This document shows positions 33,922-41,633 of a stretch of 64,000 bases of DNA, one piece after another. The notes beneath the pieces are model-generated. The model was not told the DNA's origin, did no database searches, and saw only the letters and a program-made list of their open reading frames with translations. The DNA lies in assembly GCA_035468355.1 (NCBI GenBank), contig DATITA010000155.1, positions 1-64,000 of the forward strand, in the 5' to 3' direction. Source of the stretch: DATKSS01 sp035468355. Its GTDB lineage: Bacteria; Chloroflexota; Dormibacteria; Dormibacterales; Dormibacteraceae. Position 1 is the first letter of the stretch. Each line of letters starts with the position of its first letter. A program made the position numbers and the translations under genes.

Positions 33922-34477
33922 GCTGCTCCCAGAATCCAAGCCGGTTGCGCTCCATGAACTCTAGCCCCCGCAACCACTTCGCCGACTTCCAGAAGTATTT
34001 CGAGGGCACGAACAGACGCAGAGGCCAGCCGTGGTCAGGGGTGAGGTCCTCGCCGTTCCACGCGTAGCACAGCAGGTTGTCCTCGCCGTCCAGCACGCTC
34101 AGGGGCACCGACGTCGTGTATCCGTATTCGCAATGGGCCATGACGTACTTGGCCTCGGCTTTCGGCTTCACCCTGGCCAGGATCTCGCCGATCGGAACAC
34201 CGGTCCACCGATCGTCCAGCCGGCTCCAGCCCGTGACGCAATGGATGTCGGCGACCACGTCTTTCGATGGCAGCGCGCGAACCTCGCCGTAATCGAGAGT
34301 GAGCTCGTTCTCGACCGCGCCGAACACCTTGAAGTCCCACTTCGCGATGTCCACCTTCGGCACCGGGCCGAAGTGCAGCAACGGCCAGCGGTCGGGCGCG
34401 GTCAGGGTCTGGCCGGGCGGGATTCGTGACGCATCCACGCCTTCCGGCACCTTCTTGGCCCTCGAGAGAAACGGCAT
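33872..34477 (-). CDS. Sulfite-oxidase-fold molybdopterin oxidoreductase
   Basis: 201 residues of the SUOX/MsrP (YedY) molybdenum-cofactor fold. IHCVTGWSRLDDRWTGVPI carries the conserved Cys that ligates Mo, and LTPDHGWPLRLFVPSKYFWKSAKW is the second conserved block. It lacks a Tat signal and the dimerisation domain of true sulfite oxidases, so it is a cytosolic sulfite oxidase-like oxidoreductase of unknown substrate. TATACT (34484-34489, minus strand) ends 6 nt before the ATG. It is divergent from tRNA-Ala and overlaps the SAM hydrolase gene. Confidence 0.88.
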   Translation of the reverse strand: MPFLSRAKKVPEGVDASRIPPGQTLTAPDRWPLLHFGPVPKVDIAKWDFKVFGAVENELTLDYGEVRALPSKDVVADIHCVTGWSRLDDRWTGVPIGEILARVKPKAEAKYVMAHCEYGYTTSVPLSVLDGEDNLLCYAWNGEDLTPDHGWPLRLFVPSKYFWKSAKWLRGLEFMERNRLGFWEQRGYHDEADPWKETRYW

Positions 34478-34543
34478 CTGGCGAGTATATGAACTGCCCT
34501 CCGCCCGGGGGTGTTCCCACGGGAAGCGCCGATCTGGCCCGGC

Positions 34544-34549
34544 TATACT
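34544..34549 (+). promoter_or_regulatory. -10 box of tRNA-Ala
   Basis: TATACT 24 nt before the mature tRNA 5' end, predicting a short precursor leader of about 18 nt. No obvious -35 is seen. A mirror-image TATACT for the divergent oxidoreductase lies at 34484-34489. Confidence 0.55.
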
Positions 34550-34573
34550 GGCCCTTCGGTCGCAACCTGCGAT

Positions 34574-34649
34574 GGGCCCGTGGCGCAGCTGGGAGCGCGC
34601 TTGAATCGCACTCAAGAGGTCAGGGGTTCGAATCCCCTCGGGTCCACCA
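34574..34649 (+). tRNA. tRNA-Ala (anticodon CGC), CCA encoded
   Basis: The acceptor GGGCCCG pairs with CGGGTCC and includes the G3-U70 wobble that identifies tRNA-Ala. The anticodon arm CTTGA-ATCGCAC-TCAAG gives CGC. The T arm is AGGGG-TTCGAAT-CCCCT, and discriminator A plus genomic CCA end at 34649. It reads the GCG codon. Its 3' end is partly repeated downstream (see 36214). Confidence 0.95.
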
Positions 34650-34650
34650 A
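34640..34650 (+). repeat. Candidate attachment-site core at the tRNA-Ala 3' end
   Basis: GGGTCCACCAA at the 3' end of tRNA-Ala is repeated exactly at 36214-36224 and with one mismatch at 36100-36110. A tRNA 3' end is the usual target of site-specific integrases. The stretch just after it (34676-34705) has near-identical 11-bp direct repeats, GCATAACGCAG and GCATTACGCAG. No integrase gene remains. Confidence 0.4.
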
Positions 34651-34901
34651 ATTGCCCTCTTTTGCATGCTGCCGATCCGCATAACGCAGATTGGCATTAC
34701 GCAGTCTTTCGCAAACGCTATGCGTCAACCCCATTCAGTCAGCTCGTGTGCGAAGGTCGCAAGATCCTGCTGGCCACCGACGGACAGGGCAACGCCGATG
34801 ACACATCGAGCATCATCGGCGTCTTCGCTGCCTGTTTAGGTCTTTACCTGTTGGAGTTCAAGAACGTCTGCCGGGACCGTATCCCGCACACACGACTGCT
34901 T

Positions 34902-35615
34902 TCATGACCTTCCTCCCGACCCGCCGGCAGACGCTACCGACGCAAAGGCAGACGGCTTGAACCCCTTGACGATCAGCCATATCGCCAGCACCATCTCTTG
35001 CAGGGCGAGGCCGGGGATGTTGACCACCATGCTGACCGTGGTGACGCCGAACTCCTGCGTGAAGCCCGAGTACACGGTCATTCCGATCGACAGCCCGGCT
35101 CCGATCAGACCCCAGCCCGACAGCCACCGAGGCACGAGTCTCGACCTGTACAGCAAGTAGTAGTACATCAAAGCTGCGGTACCAAACGAGAGGCCCCCGA
35201 GGAAATCCGGCCCCCAATCGCGGACCGCGAGCAACGCGCTTCCGACTGCCTGATATGAGGGTGCGGCGCCCGTGCCTGCCCCCTGGCTCAGGGTAAACAA
35301 TGCCAGTAGGCTGACAGTCCCGACCAGGATGAGCATGCCCTCGACTGTCCTGCCTACCACGGCTCCCAGAGCCAGAGACCGGTTGTACTTTCGGAGCACC
35401 GGGTACAGCCCTACAGCGATGCCCACGGCCGTCGCAGCCCAGAGGAACTGTATGAGGGCCGTCAGGACCACGGCGTTGCCGTTTACCGCCAGCTTGCTGA
35501 GATAGCCGGAACCATCGAGAGTCGAGCCCAAGGGGATCGCGCTCACAATGGCGGCAGCTGAGCAAGCGATCAACAGCACTCCCACCGCGATCGCGTTTCC
35601 TCTGTATGGCTTCAT
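34902..35615 (-). CDS. DUF4386 family membrane protein
   Basis: 237 residues, about six transmembrane helices, matching the DUF4386 family of unknown function. It begins MKPYRGNAIAVGVLLIACSA. The family stretch near VGLYPVLRKYNRSLALGAVVGRTVEG is typical, followed by YYLLYRSRLVPRWLSGWGL. The start follows a purine-rich GGAGAGGCGAG, so it uses a Shine-Dalgarno site. Base composition is visibly lower in G+C than the neighbours. The gene sits alone between tRNA-Ala and a 730-bp gene-free stretch, which suggests a transferred island. The 252 bp between the tRNA and this gene hold no gene that I can support. Confidence 0.82.
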   Translation of the reverse strand: MKPYRGNAIAVGVLLIACSAAAIVSAIPLGSTLDGSGYLSKLAVNGNAVVLTALIQFLWAATAVGIAVGLYPVLRKYNRSLALGAVVGRTVEGMLILVGTVSLLALFTLSQGAGTGAAPSYQAVGSALLAVRDWGPDFLGGLSFGTAALMYYYLLYRSRLVPRWLSGWGLIGAGLSIGMTVYSGFTQEFGVTTVSMVVNIPGLALQEMVLAIWLIVKGFKPSAFASVASAGGSGGRS

Positions 35616-36347
35616 CGTTTCTCGCCTCTCCTCTTTGAGAGCCGATTCGCGCAACTCCACGTTCGCTTTTGCCTCAAGTCCCGGCCTTTGCGCGATTCCC
35701 ACCGCTGATTGCTGTTGCATCACAGTCCTCCCAACCTCGGTTCCAGCCTCAGCGCAACCACACGACGCTGGGCAGTCCTATATCGCCAACTCAAGGGTCG
35801 TCGAAGCCGGCTCTGCAGGTAAGTGCTCCGAGACCTGTAGCCGAAAGGACCAACGGCCTGGGGCGAGACAGCCGCGATGACACCCAATTCACGGTGAGCA
35901 CAGCGCCGCCTGGTTCGCGCTACGCCTGCAGCCATCGCCGCGCGGGATCAATGACACCGACCTGGTCGGCGAGACACCATAGCCGTGGTCATGCCGGCCA
36001 CGCCGGGTCAACAAAGTCGAAGCCTGCGCATTGGACGGTGGCCTTGAAGCGGCCGAAGCGACGTCGGATCCTCTTCTCCGACGGGGCTCATGCCTGGGTG
36101 GGTCCACGAAACGGCGGATGGCCTCGAGCGCTTGGTCCAAGGCCCGGCCGCCGTTCAAACCTAACCGGAGCCGCCGTCCACCGAATTCAGAGGTGTTCGA
36201 GTTGTGTATGGCTGGGTCCACCAACCCGATGTCTCACGGCTGCGCGCCTTCAGAGTCGCGCGACAGACCTCTCGGCAAGCATCTGCCACGTCTTTTCGGG
36301 TCGCCGCCTGACCGTCGACGGGCGCGATCGCCCCCGCCGGCGGCCTC
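35616..36347 (+). other. 732-bp region without a supportable gene; contains two tRNA-Ala 3'-end-like repeats
   Basis: Open frames here lack family resemblance, plausible starts and the third-position GC pattern of neighbouring genes. The notable content is GGGTCCACCAA at 36214-36224 and GGGTCCACGAA at 36100-36110, matching the tRNA-Ala 3' end. A T-arm-like AGGTGTTCGA lies at 36191-36200, 13 bp before the exact match. It may be the decayed right end of an integrated element, but no recombinase or transposase remnant is recognisable. Confidence 0.5.
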
Positions 36348-37247
36348 TTACACGGAAGTCGGCTCGGCCAGGCGTTCTGGCGCAGACGCGCGCGTGGATC
36401 GACGCCTCGTCGCCAGCACCGAGCCCGCGATCACGAGCACAAAACCTAGCCCCATGCCCAAAGTGAAGCTCTCGCGGAGAACTGCGACCCCGAGCACCGC
36501 GGCGACCGCCGGGTTGACGTACGTGATCACCGTCGAACGCACCGGCCCCACCTCGGCGATCAGGGCGAAGAACAGCAAGAAGGCGACCGCCGTGCACAGC
36601 ACTGCGAGCGTTGCGACCGAAGCCAGCACCGGCACGGTGGGCAAGGCGTGCGGCCACTGGAGGATGGCCACCGGCGCGTACGCCAGAGCGCATAGCGTCA
36701 GCGAGATCCCGATGACGCTTACCGATGGCACTCCGGTCAGGAAACGCGAGAGGATCGCGGGCCCGATCGCGTAACAGATAGCGACAAGCCCCATCTCGAC
36801 GAGGGCGATCGGGGCCGATGCGCGCAAATCAAATCCGACGATCGCGGCCACCCCGGCCATCCCGATCAGCAATCCGGCGACCCCTTTTCCGCCGATCCAG
36901 TCACGGTTTCCGAACAGGGGCGCAATCAACGTCGCCACCAGGGGCACGGCCGAGAGCAGAACTCCGGCGAGCGAGCTCGAGATCTTCTGCTCGGCGCTGG
37001 ATAGGAGCAGCCAGGGAATGCCGATCTCGACCGCGGCGAAAGCGACCAGCGGGACCCACCTCGCGCCGATTCCGCGCAGGCCCCCTCGGGCCACGACCAC
37101 AGGCATCAGGATCAACGCCGCGAGGCCCGTCCGGAAGAAGACGAGCGTGGCGGGCGAGAGCTCGCCCACGGCGACTCGAATCAGCAGGTAAGGGATGCCC
37201 CAGATCACGCACATCGCCGCGAACAGGAAAAGGCCGCGGCGTGTCAT
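36348..37247 (-). CDS. EamA/RhaT (DMT) family transporter
   Basis: 299 residues, ten predicted transmembrane helices in two EamA repeats (MCVIWGIPYLLIRVAVGELSPATLVFFRT; later ALIAEVGPVRSTVITYVNPAVAAVLGV, the usual second-repeat signature). It is a probable exporter of metabolites or drugs; the substrate is unknown. It is distinct from the EamA protein at 27235. The ATG 37247 lies 7 nt after a TATAAG box (37255-37260, minus strand), a weaker version of the leaderless-type promoter. Confidence 0.88.
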   Translation of the reverse strand: MTRRGLFLFAAMCVIWGIPYLLIRVAVGELSPATLVFFRTGLAALILMPVVVARGGLRGIGARWVPLVAFAAVEIGIPWLLLSSAEQKISSSLAGVLLSAVPLVATLIAPLFGNRDWIGGKGVAGLLIGMAGVAAIVGFDLRASAPIALVEMGLVAICYAIGPAILSRFLTGVPSVSVIGISLTLCALAYAPVAILQWPHALPTVPVLASVATLAVLCTAVAFLLFFALIAEVGPVRSTVITYVNPAVAAVLGVAVLRESFTLGMGLGFVLVIAGSVLATRRRSTRASAPERLAEPTSV

Positions 37248-37347
37248 CCCAAGACTTATACCGCGGATGGGTTCCCCGAACGTCCATGCGCCCTCCGAGG
37301 CCGCCCCGCCGCCGACCGCCCCGCGGCCCGATAATCCCGCTTGAAAG

Positions 37348-37851
37348 TTGGGAGACTGGAACCTCTTCTTCGCCACCTCGGGGGGCAGCGCGGCGACGCT
37401 GCTCGGCTTGATCTTCGTGGCGACACAGCTTCACGTCGGCGTGTTCGCAGATCCGGCCAACCGCTGGGCGGCCCTGGCTCAGTCCACGCTCTCCATCCTG
37501 TCGATCGTCTTCGGGCTTTCGCTCGTGTCCCTCATACCTGGCTTCAGCCTGCAGGTTCGGGGCGAGATCATCGTCCTGGTCGTGATCGTTGCGTTATGGC
37601 GTGTCTTCAAGACCTGGTGGCCGGTCTTCCGCATCACCGAGAAGGGTGGCTGGCAGCGGGTCGCGCAGAGTTTGTGGCTGCTCGTCGTGCCTCTCCTGGT
37701 CTACATCTACCTCGTGCTGGGCGCCATCGAGCTCTTGCTCGGCGACCAGACCGCTTACGTGAACGTCGCGGGCGCGTTCATGGCCCTTTTCGCGGTCGCG
37801 CTGCGCAACGCCTGGCGCTTGGTGGTATCAGTCGAGCGGCAACCGAGCTGA
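37348..37851 (+). CDS. Hypothetical four-helix membrane protein
   Basis: 167 residues from TTG 37348. Predicted transmembrane segments lie near residues 8-27, 45-62, 70-85 and 106-130, with a possible fifth near 140-160. The N-terminus NLFFATSGGSAATLLGLIFVATQLH resembles the first helix of small uncharacterised integral membrane proteins in soil bacteria. No known function. A GATAAT box ends 5 nt before the TTG. It is divergent from the EamA gene at 37247 and followed by a 55-residue gene on the same strand. Confidence 0.7.
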   Translation: MGDWNLFFATSGGSAATLLGLIFVATQLHVGVFADPANRWAALAQSTLSILSIVFGLSLVSLIPGFSLQVRGEIIVLVVIVALWRVFKTWWPVFRITEKGGWQRVAQSLWLLVVPLLVYIYLVLGAIELLLGDQTAYVNVAGAFMALFAVALRNAWRLVVSVERQPS

Positions 37852-37893
37852 GGACCGGGTACTACCGACCCCGCCGACCGTTACCTCCTAGAG

Positions 37894-38061
37894 ATGTTCA
37901 AGTTCCGATTCACGCGACTTCTGATGTGGATGGGCCTTGCCGCTGCCGCAACCTACCTGCTGGATCCGGACCGGGGCGAACAGCGCCGCAACGATGTCCG
38001 CAAGCAGATGGGGAAGATGCGGAAGATGGGCAAGAAGGCGAGGCTGGAAGCAGGGCTCTAA
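37894..38061 (+). CDS. 55-residue membrane-anchored basic protein with DPDRG motif
   Basis: Starting at ATG 37894: MFKFRFTRLLMWMGLAAAAT, then YLLDPDRGEQRRNDVRKQMG and a lysine-rich end. One short transmembrane helix (about residues 8-24) is followed by the Y(L/F)xDPDxGxxRR signature that occurs in YtxH-like and BON-associated small proteins, and then a basic cytosolic tail. The gene is too short for many gene finders. The coding pattern is good and the downstream spacing of 42 nt follows the upstream membrane gene. Function unknown. Confidence 0.65.
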   Translation: MFKFRFTRLLMWMGLAAAATYLLDPDRGEQRRNDVRKQMGKMRKMGKKARLEAGL

Positions 38062-38141
38062 CGCGTTCCCTCCCGTTCAGGGAGAGATCACGTCTGCGCT
38101 CAGGCCGGCACGGTCGCCGGCCGCACGCTTTTGCCGCGCCT

Positions 38142-38310
38142 TCAGGGCGACGTCCGGTAGCGCGGCCGTAAGTAGGTGCCGACCGGCCGCTCGAGCTCGT
38201 TGACGAACGCGTGCAGCTCCGCGTCGGGCGCCGCCCAATCGAAGCCGCCCTTCGGCATCCGCCACGTAGCCGTCGAGCGAGGTGATCGCCGAGTAGATCA
38301 GTCGGGCCAT
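38142..38310 (-). pseudogene. Frameshifted, truncated RibD C-terminal / dihydrofolate-reductase-family gene
   Basis: From ATG 38310 the frame reads MARLIYSAITSLDGYVADAEG, the standard opening of RibD_C (DHFR-like) reductases. A one-base shift near 38243-38250 then moves the continuation, GFDWAAPDAELHAFVNELER PVGTYL, into another frame. The usual GRRMYE(T/V)M that should follow is degraded and a stop occurs at 38142. Only about 55 of the usual 190 codons remain. It sits 5 bp after the ABC permease stop, so it was probably the last gene of that operon. Confidence 0.8.
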
Positions 38311-38315
38311 ACGCG

Positions 38316-39962
38316 CTAGACGGCGATGTCCTTGCGAATGAACCGGTAGGAGGCGAGGGCGAGCGCCAGCGCGCACACGACCAGGACGCCGATCGTGTCG
38401 AGGACGGGGAGACCGTTGACAAGGGGAGTGCCGTAGTAGTAGAACGGGGACAGCCGCAGCGTGAGCGAAGGCCAGTCCAACCCAGGCCCCAAGAACGTGA
38501 TGACGAACCAGATCACCAGCAGGAAGCTGAGCAGGCCCGTGTCGACAGCGGCCCGCAGCCAGCCCGCTAACAGGTAGCCGATCGAGGCCACGAGCAGCCC
38601 TAGGGGGACGATCGAGAGCGTCGCGGCGGCCAGGTTCCCCCCGTCGAGGCGGACGCCGGTGGCCGCCGATGCGAACGCCATGACGATCCAGGTGACCACC
38701 GCGATCAAGACGGTCGCTGTGCTCACGGCGCCGAACCGGCCCAGCAGCACGCGAAGGCGGGTGTGAGGCGTCGCCAGCACCAGGTCGAGCCGCCCGTCCT
38801 CCTCGTCCGCCGACCAGCGATTTGCCTGGGTGACCGCAAAGGCCATCAGCATCAGCGGGACGAAGATCAAGATCCCACTCAGCAACCTGGCATTGGTCAG
38901 CACGTTGCTGCCACCGAGTCCGAGGACTGATCTGAGCAGCGGCGAACCTGCCAGCAGCTTCCCGAGCTGTGCTTCCGTCTGCTGCACGACGACGACCATC
39001 CATCCGGAGAAGCCTGCAATGCCAAGCGTCCACCAGAAGGTGGGCACGACGATCGTCCCCAGGCTGCGCGTGTAGACGGAGCGCAGCGACCACGAACCCT
39101 GGATGAGCGGCCGACGTTGCCGACCTGAACGCCGCGGCAGGTGGAGAAAGCGCGGCGCGGCCACCACGCCGCCGACATCACGCCGGACGAACAGCCACAC
39201 CGCGGCAGCGCTCAGGACAACCGTCAAGGCGAGCAGAAGGACCATCGCGCCGGCATTGGTCCCGTAGCTTGGGATCAGCGGCTTGCTGAGGTTGTAGTAG
39301 TAGGCCGGAGACAGCCGGCTCACCCAATCGGTGTTGGGGACGACTCGGTGCACCATGTCCAGCACGATGAAGACGAGCAACAGCCCGCCCGTCGCACCGG
39401 CCGCCGAGCGGCGCTCCTGTGTGAACTGGGAGATCAGCAGCGCGACAGCTCCGAACACGGCCGAGATCAACGCGAGGTTGAGGCCGAACATGATGGTGTC
39501 GACCAGGCCGAAGTCGACATGCACCCTCGCGCCGCCTGCGTAGCCGAGCAACCCGATCACGAGCGCCATCGCCAGCAGGGCAGTCCACATCGCCGCGAGC
39601 TTCTCGATCGCCATGCGGACACGAGTGCGCGGCAGCGAGAGCATCACATCGAGCTGGCCGCGCTCCTCCTCTCCGCGCAGCATGCGAGTCTCGTAGAGGA
39701 TGGGCCAGATCGCAACCAGGAGCAGCGTCAGGCCGTATTTCCAGGTCGCGTAACCCCCTGGCGTGTCGATCTTGATCGGTTCGGCGAACCACGCGAAGCT
39801 CGGCCCGAGGGCCACCACCGCCGCCCGCGCCTCCGCCGTCCCAAGCAGCGTCGGGATGGCGGCGAGGACGACGGCGATCAAAAAGCCGATGCCCACGCCC
39901 CAGCCGAAGATCGGGACGCGCAGATCGCGCAGCGTTTTGAGGTAGACGTTCCTAAACCACAC
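38316..39962 (-). CDS. ABC-2 type exporter permease (two fused homologous halves)
   Basis: 548 residues and about twelve transmembrane helices. The chain consists of two similar halves, each with a cytosolic loop of the same design: RGEEERGQLDVMLSLPRTRVRM (about residue 95) and SADEEDGRLDLVLATPHTRLRV (about residue 385). This (E/D)E(E/D)xGxLDxxLxxPxxR signature contacts the ATPase in exporters of this type. The fused arrangement removes the need for a homodimer. GTG 39962 overlaps the ATPase gene by 11 bp. The substrate is unknown; TetR control suggests a toxic or antibiotic-like compound. Confidence 0.9.
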   Translation of the reverse strand: MWFRNVYLKTLRDLRVPIFGWGVGIGFLIAVVLAAIPTLLGTAEARAAVVALGPSFAWFAEPIKIDTPGGYATWKYGLTLLLVAIWPILYETRMLRGEEERGQLDVMLSLPRTRVRMAIEKLAAMWTALLAMALVIGLLGYAGGARVHVDFGLVDTIMFGLNLALISAVFGAVALLISQFTQERRSAAGATGGLLLVFIVLDMVHRVVPNTDWVSRLSPAYYYNLSKPLIPSYGTNAGAMVLLLALTVVLSAAAVWLFVRRDVGGVVAAPRFLHLPRRSGRQRRPLIQGSWSLRSVYTRSLGTIVVPTFWWTLGIAGFSGWMVVVVQQTEAQLGKLLAGSPLLRSVLGLGGSNVLTNARLLSGILIFVPLMLMAFAVTQANRWSADEEDGRLDLVLATPHTRLRVLLGRFGAVSTATVLIAVVTWIVMAFASAATGVRLDGGNLAAATLSIVPLGLLVASIGYLLAGWLRAAVDTGLLSFLLVIWFVITFLGPGLDWPSLTLRLSPFYYYGTPLVNGLPVLDTIGVLVVCALALALASYRFIRKDIAV

Positions 39963-40881
39963 CTGTGGCCTCCCGGGCCGCCACGCCGTCTGCCTCGTAG
40001 TACCGCAGGAAGGTGTCCTCCAGGCTGGGCTCGTGACTCGTCAGCGAGACGACCGGATAACGAGCGGCCGCCTTGATCACCGCGTCGGCCGCGCCCTGCA
40101 TCGAAAGGTGGAGCCCGTGGCCGTCGGCCGTCGATTCGACGCTCGTGACTCCTTCGAGCTTGGCGAACACCTCGGCGGGCACGCCAGTCGAGAACGTGAT
40201 GGTGATCTCGTACCGCTTGATGTCCTTCACCTCGGCGACCCCGCCCGTCCGCACGATGCGACCCTCGCGGATGATCGCCACGCGGGTGCAAATCTGCTCC
40301 ACCTCGCTCAGGATGTGCGAGGAGAGGAGGACGGTTCGACCTTCCTCGCGAACCTCTTTGACCATGCGCCCGAACTCCTGCTGGTTGAGCGGGTCCAGCC
40401 CGTTGGTCGGCTCGTCCAGCACCAGCACGCGAGGGCGGTGCATGAATGCCTGGATGAGCACCACCTTGCGCTTGTTGCCGCTGGAGTACTGGCGGTACTT
40501 GCGGCTGGTGTCCAGGTCGAGACGCTTGACGAGCTGCTTCAGATACGCCTGGTCGACACCGCCGCGCAGGTGTGCGAAGTACTCGAGGATCTGGCCGCCG
40601 GTCAATCCCGGGTCGAGCGAAGGCTCGCCCGGCACGTAGCCGATGAGCCGCTTGATCTCGACGGATCTCTCCCAGCAATCAAGCCCGGCAATTTGCGCCG
40701 TGCCGGCGTCCGCGCGCAGCAGCGCCATCAGGACGCGGATCGTGGTCGTCTTGCCGGCACCGTTGGGACCCAGGAACCCATACACCTCGCCCTCGGGCAC
40801 ATCGAACGTGACGTCGATGATGCCCCGCTTGCTGCCGTAGCTCTTGGTCAAGCCTTTGACTTCGACCGCCGCTTGTGTCAT
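39952..40881 (-). CDS. ABC exporter ATP-binding protein
   Basis: 309 residues: Walker A GPNGAGKTTTIRVL, Q-loop, signature YSSGNKRKVVLIQAF (SSGN in place of the usual SGGQ), Walker B VLVLDEPTNGLDP and H-loop LLSSHILSEVEQ. A C-terminal extension of about 90 residues is typical of DrrA/CcmA-like exporter ATPases. It lies between tetR (26 nt upstream) and the permease (11-bp overlap), so it forms a self-contained TetR-ABC exporter operon. Confidence 0.93.
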   Translation of the reverse strand: MTQAAVEVKGLTKSYGSKRGIIDVTFDVPEGEVYGFLGPNGAGKTTTIRVLMALLRADAGTAQIAGLDCWERSVEIKRLIGYVPGEPSLDPGLTGGQILEYFAHLRGGVDQAYLKQLVKRLDLDTSRKYRQYSSGNKRKVVLIQAFMHRPRVLVLDEPTNGLDPLNQQEFGRMVKEVREEGRTVLLSSHILSEVEQICTRVAIIREGRIVRTGGVAEVKDIKRYEITITFSTGVPAEVFAKLEGVTSVESTADGHGLHLSMQGAADAVIKAAARYPVVSLTSHEPSLEDTFLRYYEADGVAAREATGVV

Positions 40882-40906
40882 TTCATGCCTCCTCGCATTC
40901 CGGCAC

Positions 40907-41590
40907 TCACCCGAACCACCCCCGCATCACAACCTCGTCCACCACATCGACCGCCCCCTGCGGTGCGCCGAGGACGCGCTCGAACGCGTCGGTGTAGCCG
41001 GCGAGGGTGCTGACGACCTCCTCGTAGTTGACCGTGTTGGCCTGGCGTGCGATGAACAGGTCAGTCGCCACTTCCTGCAACCCGAGCAGCAGCATCAACA
41101 TGACCTGCGCAGTGACGACCGGCGAGCTCACGTTGAACACTCCCTCCCTCATCCCCTGTTCGACGATCGTGGACAGCAAGGGCAACATGTGGCCCGCGAG
41201 CCCGCGCCGGAACTTCTCCCGGACAATCGCGTTCTCATCCGAGATCCACACCTGGAGCAGGGAAAGGACGAGCGCCTTGCGGTCGGTCTTCCAGCGGCCG
41301 ATCCCGCCGAAGACTCCTATGAGCTTCTCCAGGGCGGTGAGGTGACAATCCTCCACGATCGGCGCCACCGCGGCCAGCCCGGCGTCCACCATGCGCTCGA
41401 TGACGGCTTCCAGCAACGCCTGCTTGGAATCGAAGTAGTGGTAGAAGGCGCCACGAGACGCCTCCAGCTCGTCGAGGAGGTCCTGGACGCTCATCTGCTC
41501 GTAGCCCTTTTGCGCGATCAGGCGCTGGGCGGCGTCGACAAACGCCTCCCGCCTCACCGCGTGGACCGCCGGGTTCACGGTGCGCGCCAT
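40907..41590 (-). CDS. TetR family transcriptional repressor
   Basis: 227 residues. N-terminal helix-turn-helix: AFVDAAQRLIAQKGYEQMSVQDLLDELEASRGAFYHYFDSKQALLEAV is the classic TetR DNA-binding domain (about residues 16-62). The C-terminal helical domain would bind the inducer and dimerise. It is the first gene of the exporter operon. TATCCT (41598-41603, minus strand) ends 7 nt before the ATG and is overlapped by a 25-bp palindrome, so autorepression is very likely. The exported compound is probably the inducer. Confidence 0.93.
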   Translation of the reverse strand: MARTVNPAVHAVRREAFVDAAQRLIAQKGYEQMSVQDLLDELEASRGAFYHYFDSKQALLEAVIERMVDAGLAAVAPIVEDCHLTALEKLIGVFGGIGRWKTDRKALVLSLLQVWISDENAIVREKFRRGLAGHMLPLLSTIVEQGMREGVFNVSSPVVTAQVMLMLLLGLQEVATDLFIARQANTVNYEEVVSTLAGYTDAFERVLGAPQGAVDVVDEVVMRGWFG

Positions 41591-41601
41591 CGGGCCAAGG
41601 A

Positions 41602-41626
41602 TAACAGACCGACTGTCGGTTTGTTA
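41602..41626. promoter_or_regulatory. TetR operator: 25-bp near-perfect palindrome
   Basis: Arms TAACAGACCGAC and GTCGGTTTGTTA around a central T match at 11 of 12 positions. It covers the upstream edge of the tetR -10 box (TATCCT, 41598-41603) and lies 11 bp before the tetR start codon. Position, length and symmetry are those of a TetR autoregulatory operator controlling tetR and the two ABC genes. Confidence 0.85.
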
Positions 41627-41633
41627 ATCCTTC

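Noticed and set aside
34662..34907. 81-codon plus-strand frame just after tRNA-Ala
   Set aside because: It overlaps the antisense end of the DUF4386 gene and has no similarity to integrase or excisionase proteins; not supported as a gene.
35889..36224. 111-codon minus-strand frame (MVDPAIHNSNTSEFGG...) in the gene-free region
   Set aside because: No family resemblance and poor coding composition; its start coincides with the tRNA-3'-end-like repeat, so it is reported only as part of that region.
35669..36466. 265-codon plus-strand open frame in the region after tRNA-Ala
   Set aside because: Pro/Arg/Ser-rich, no recognisable domain, crosses into the antisense of the EamA gene, and lacks a promoter or ribosome-binding signal.
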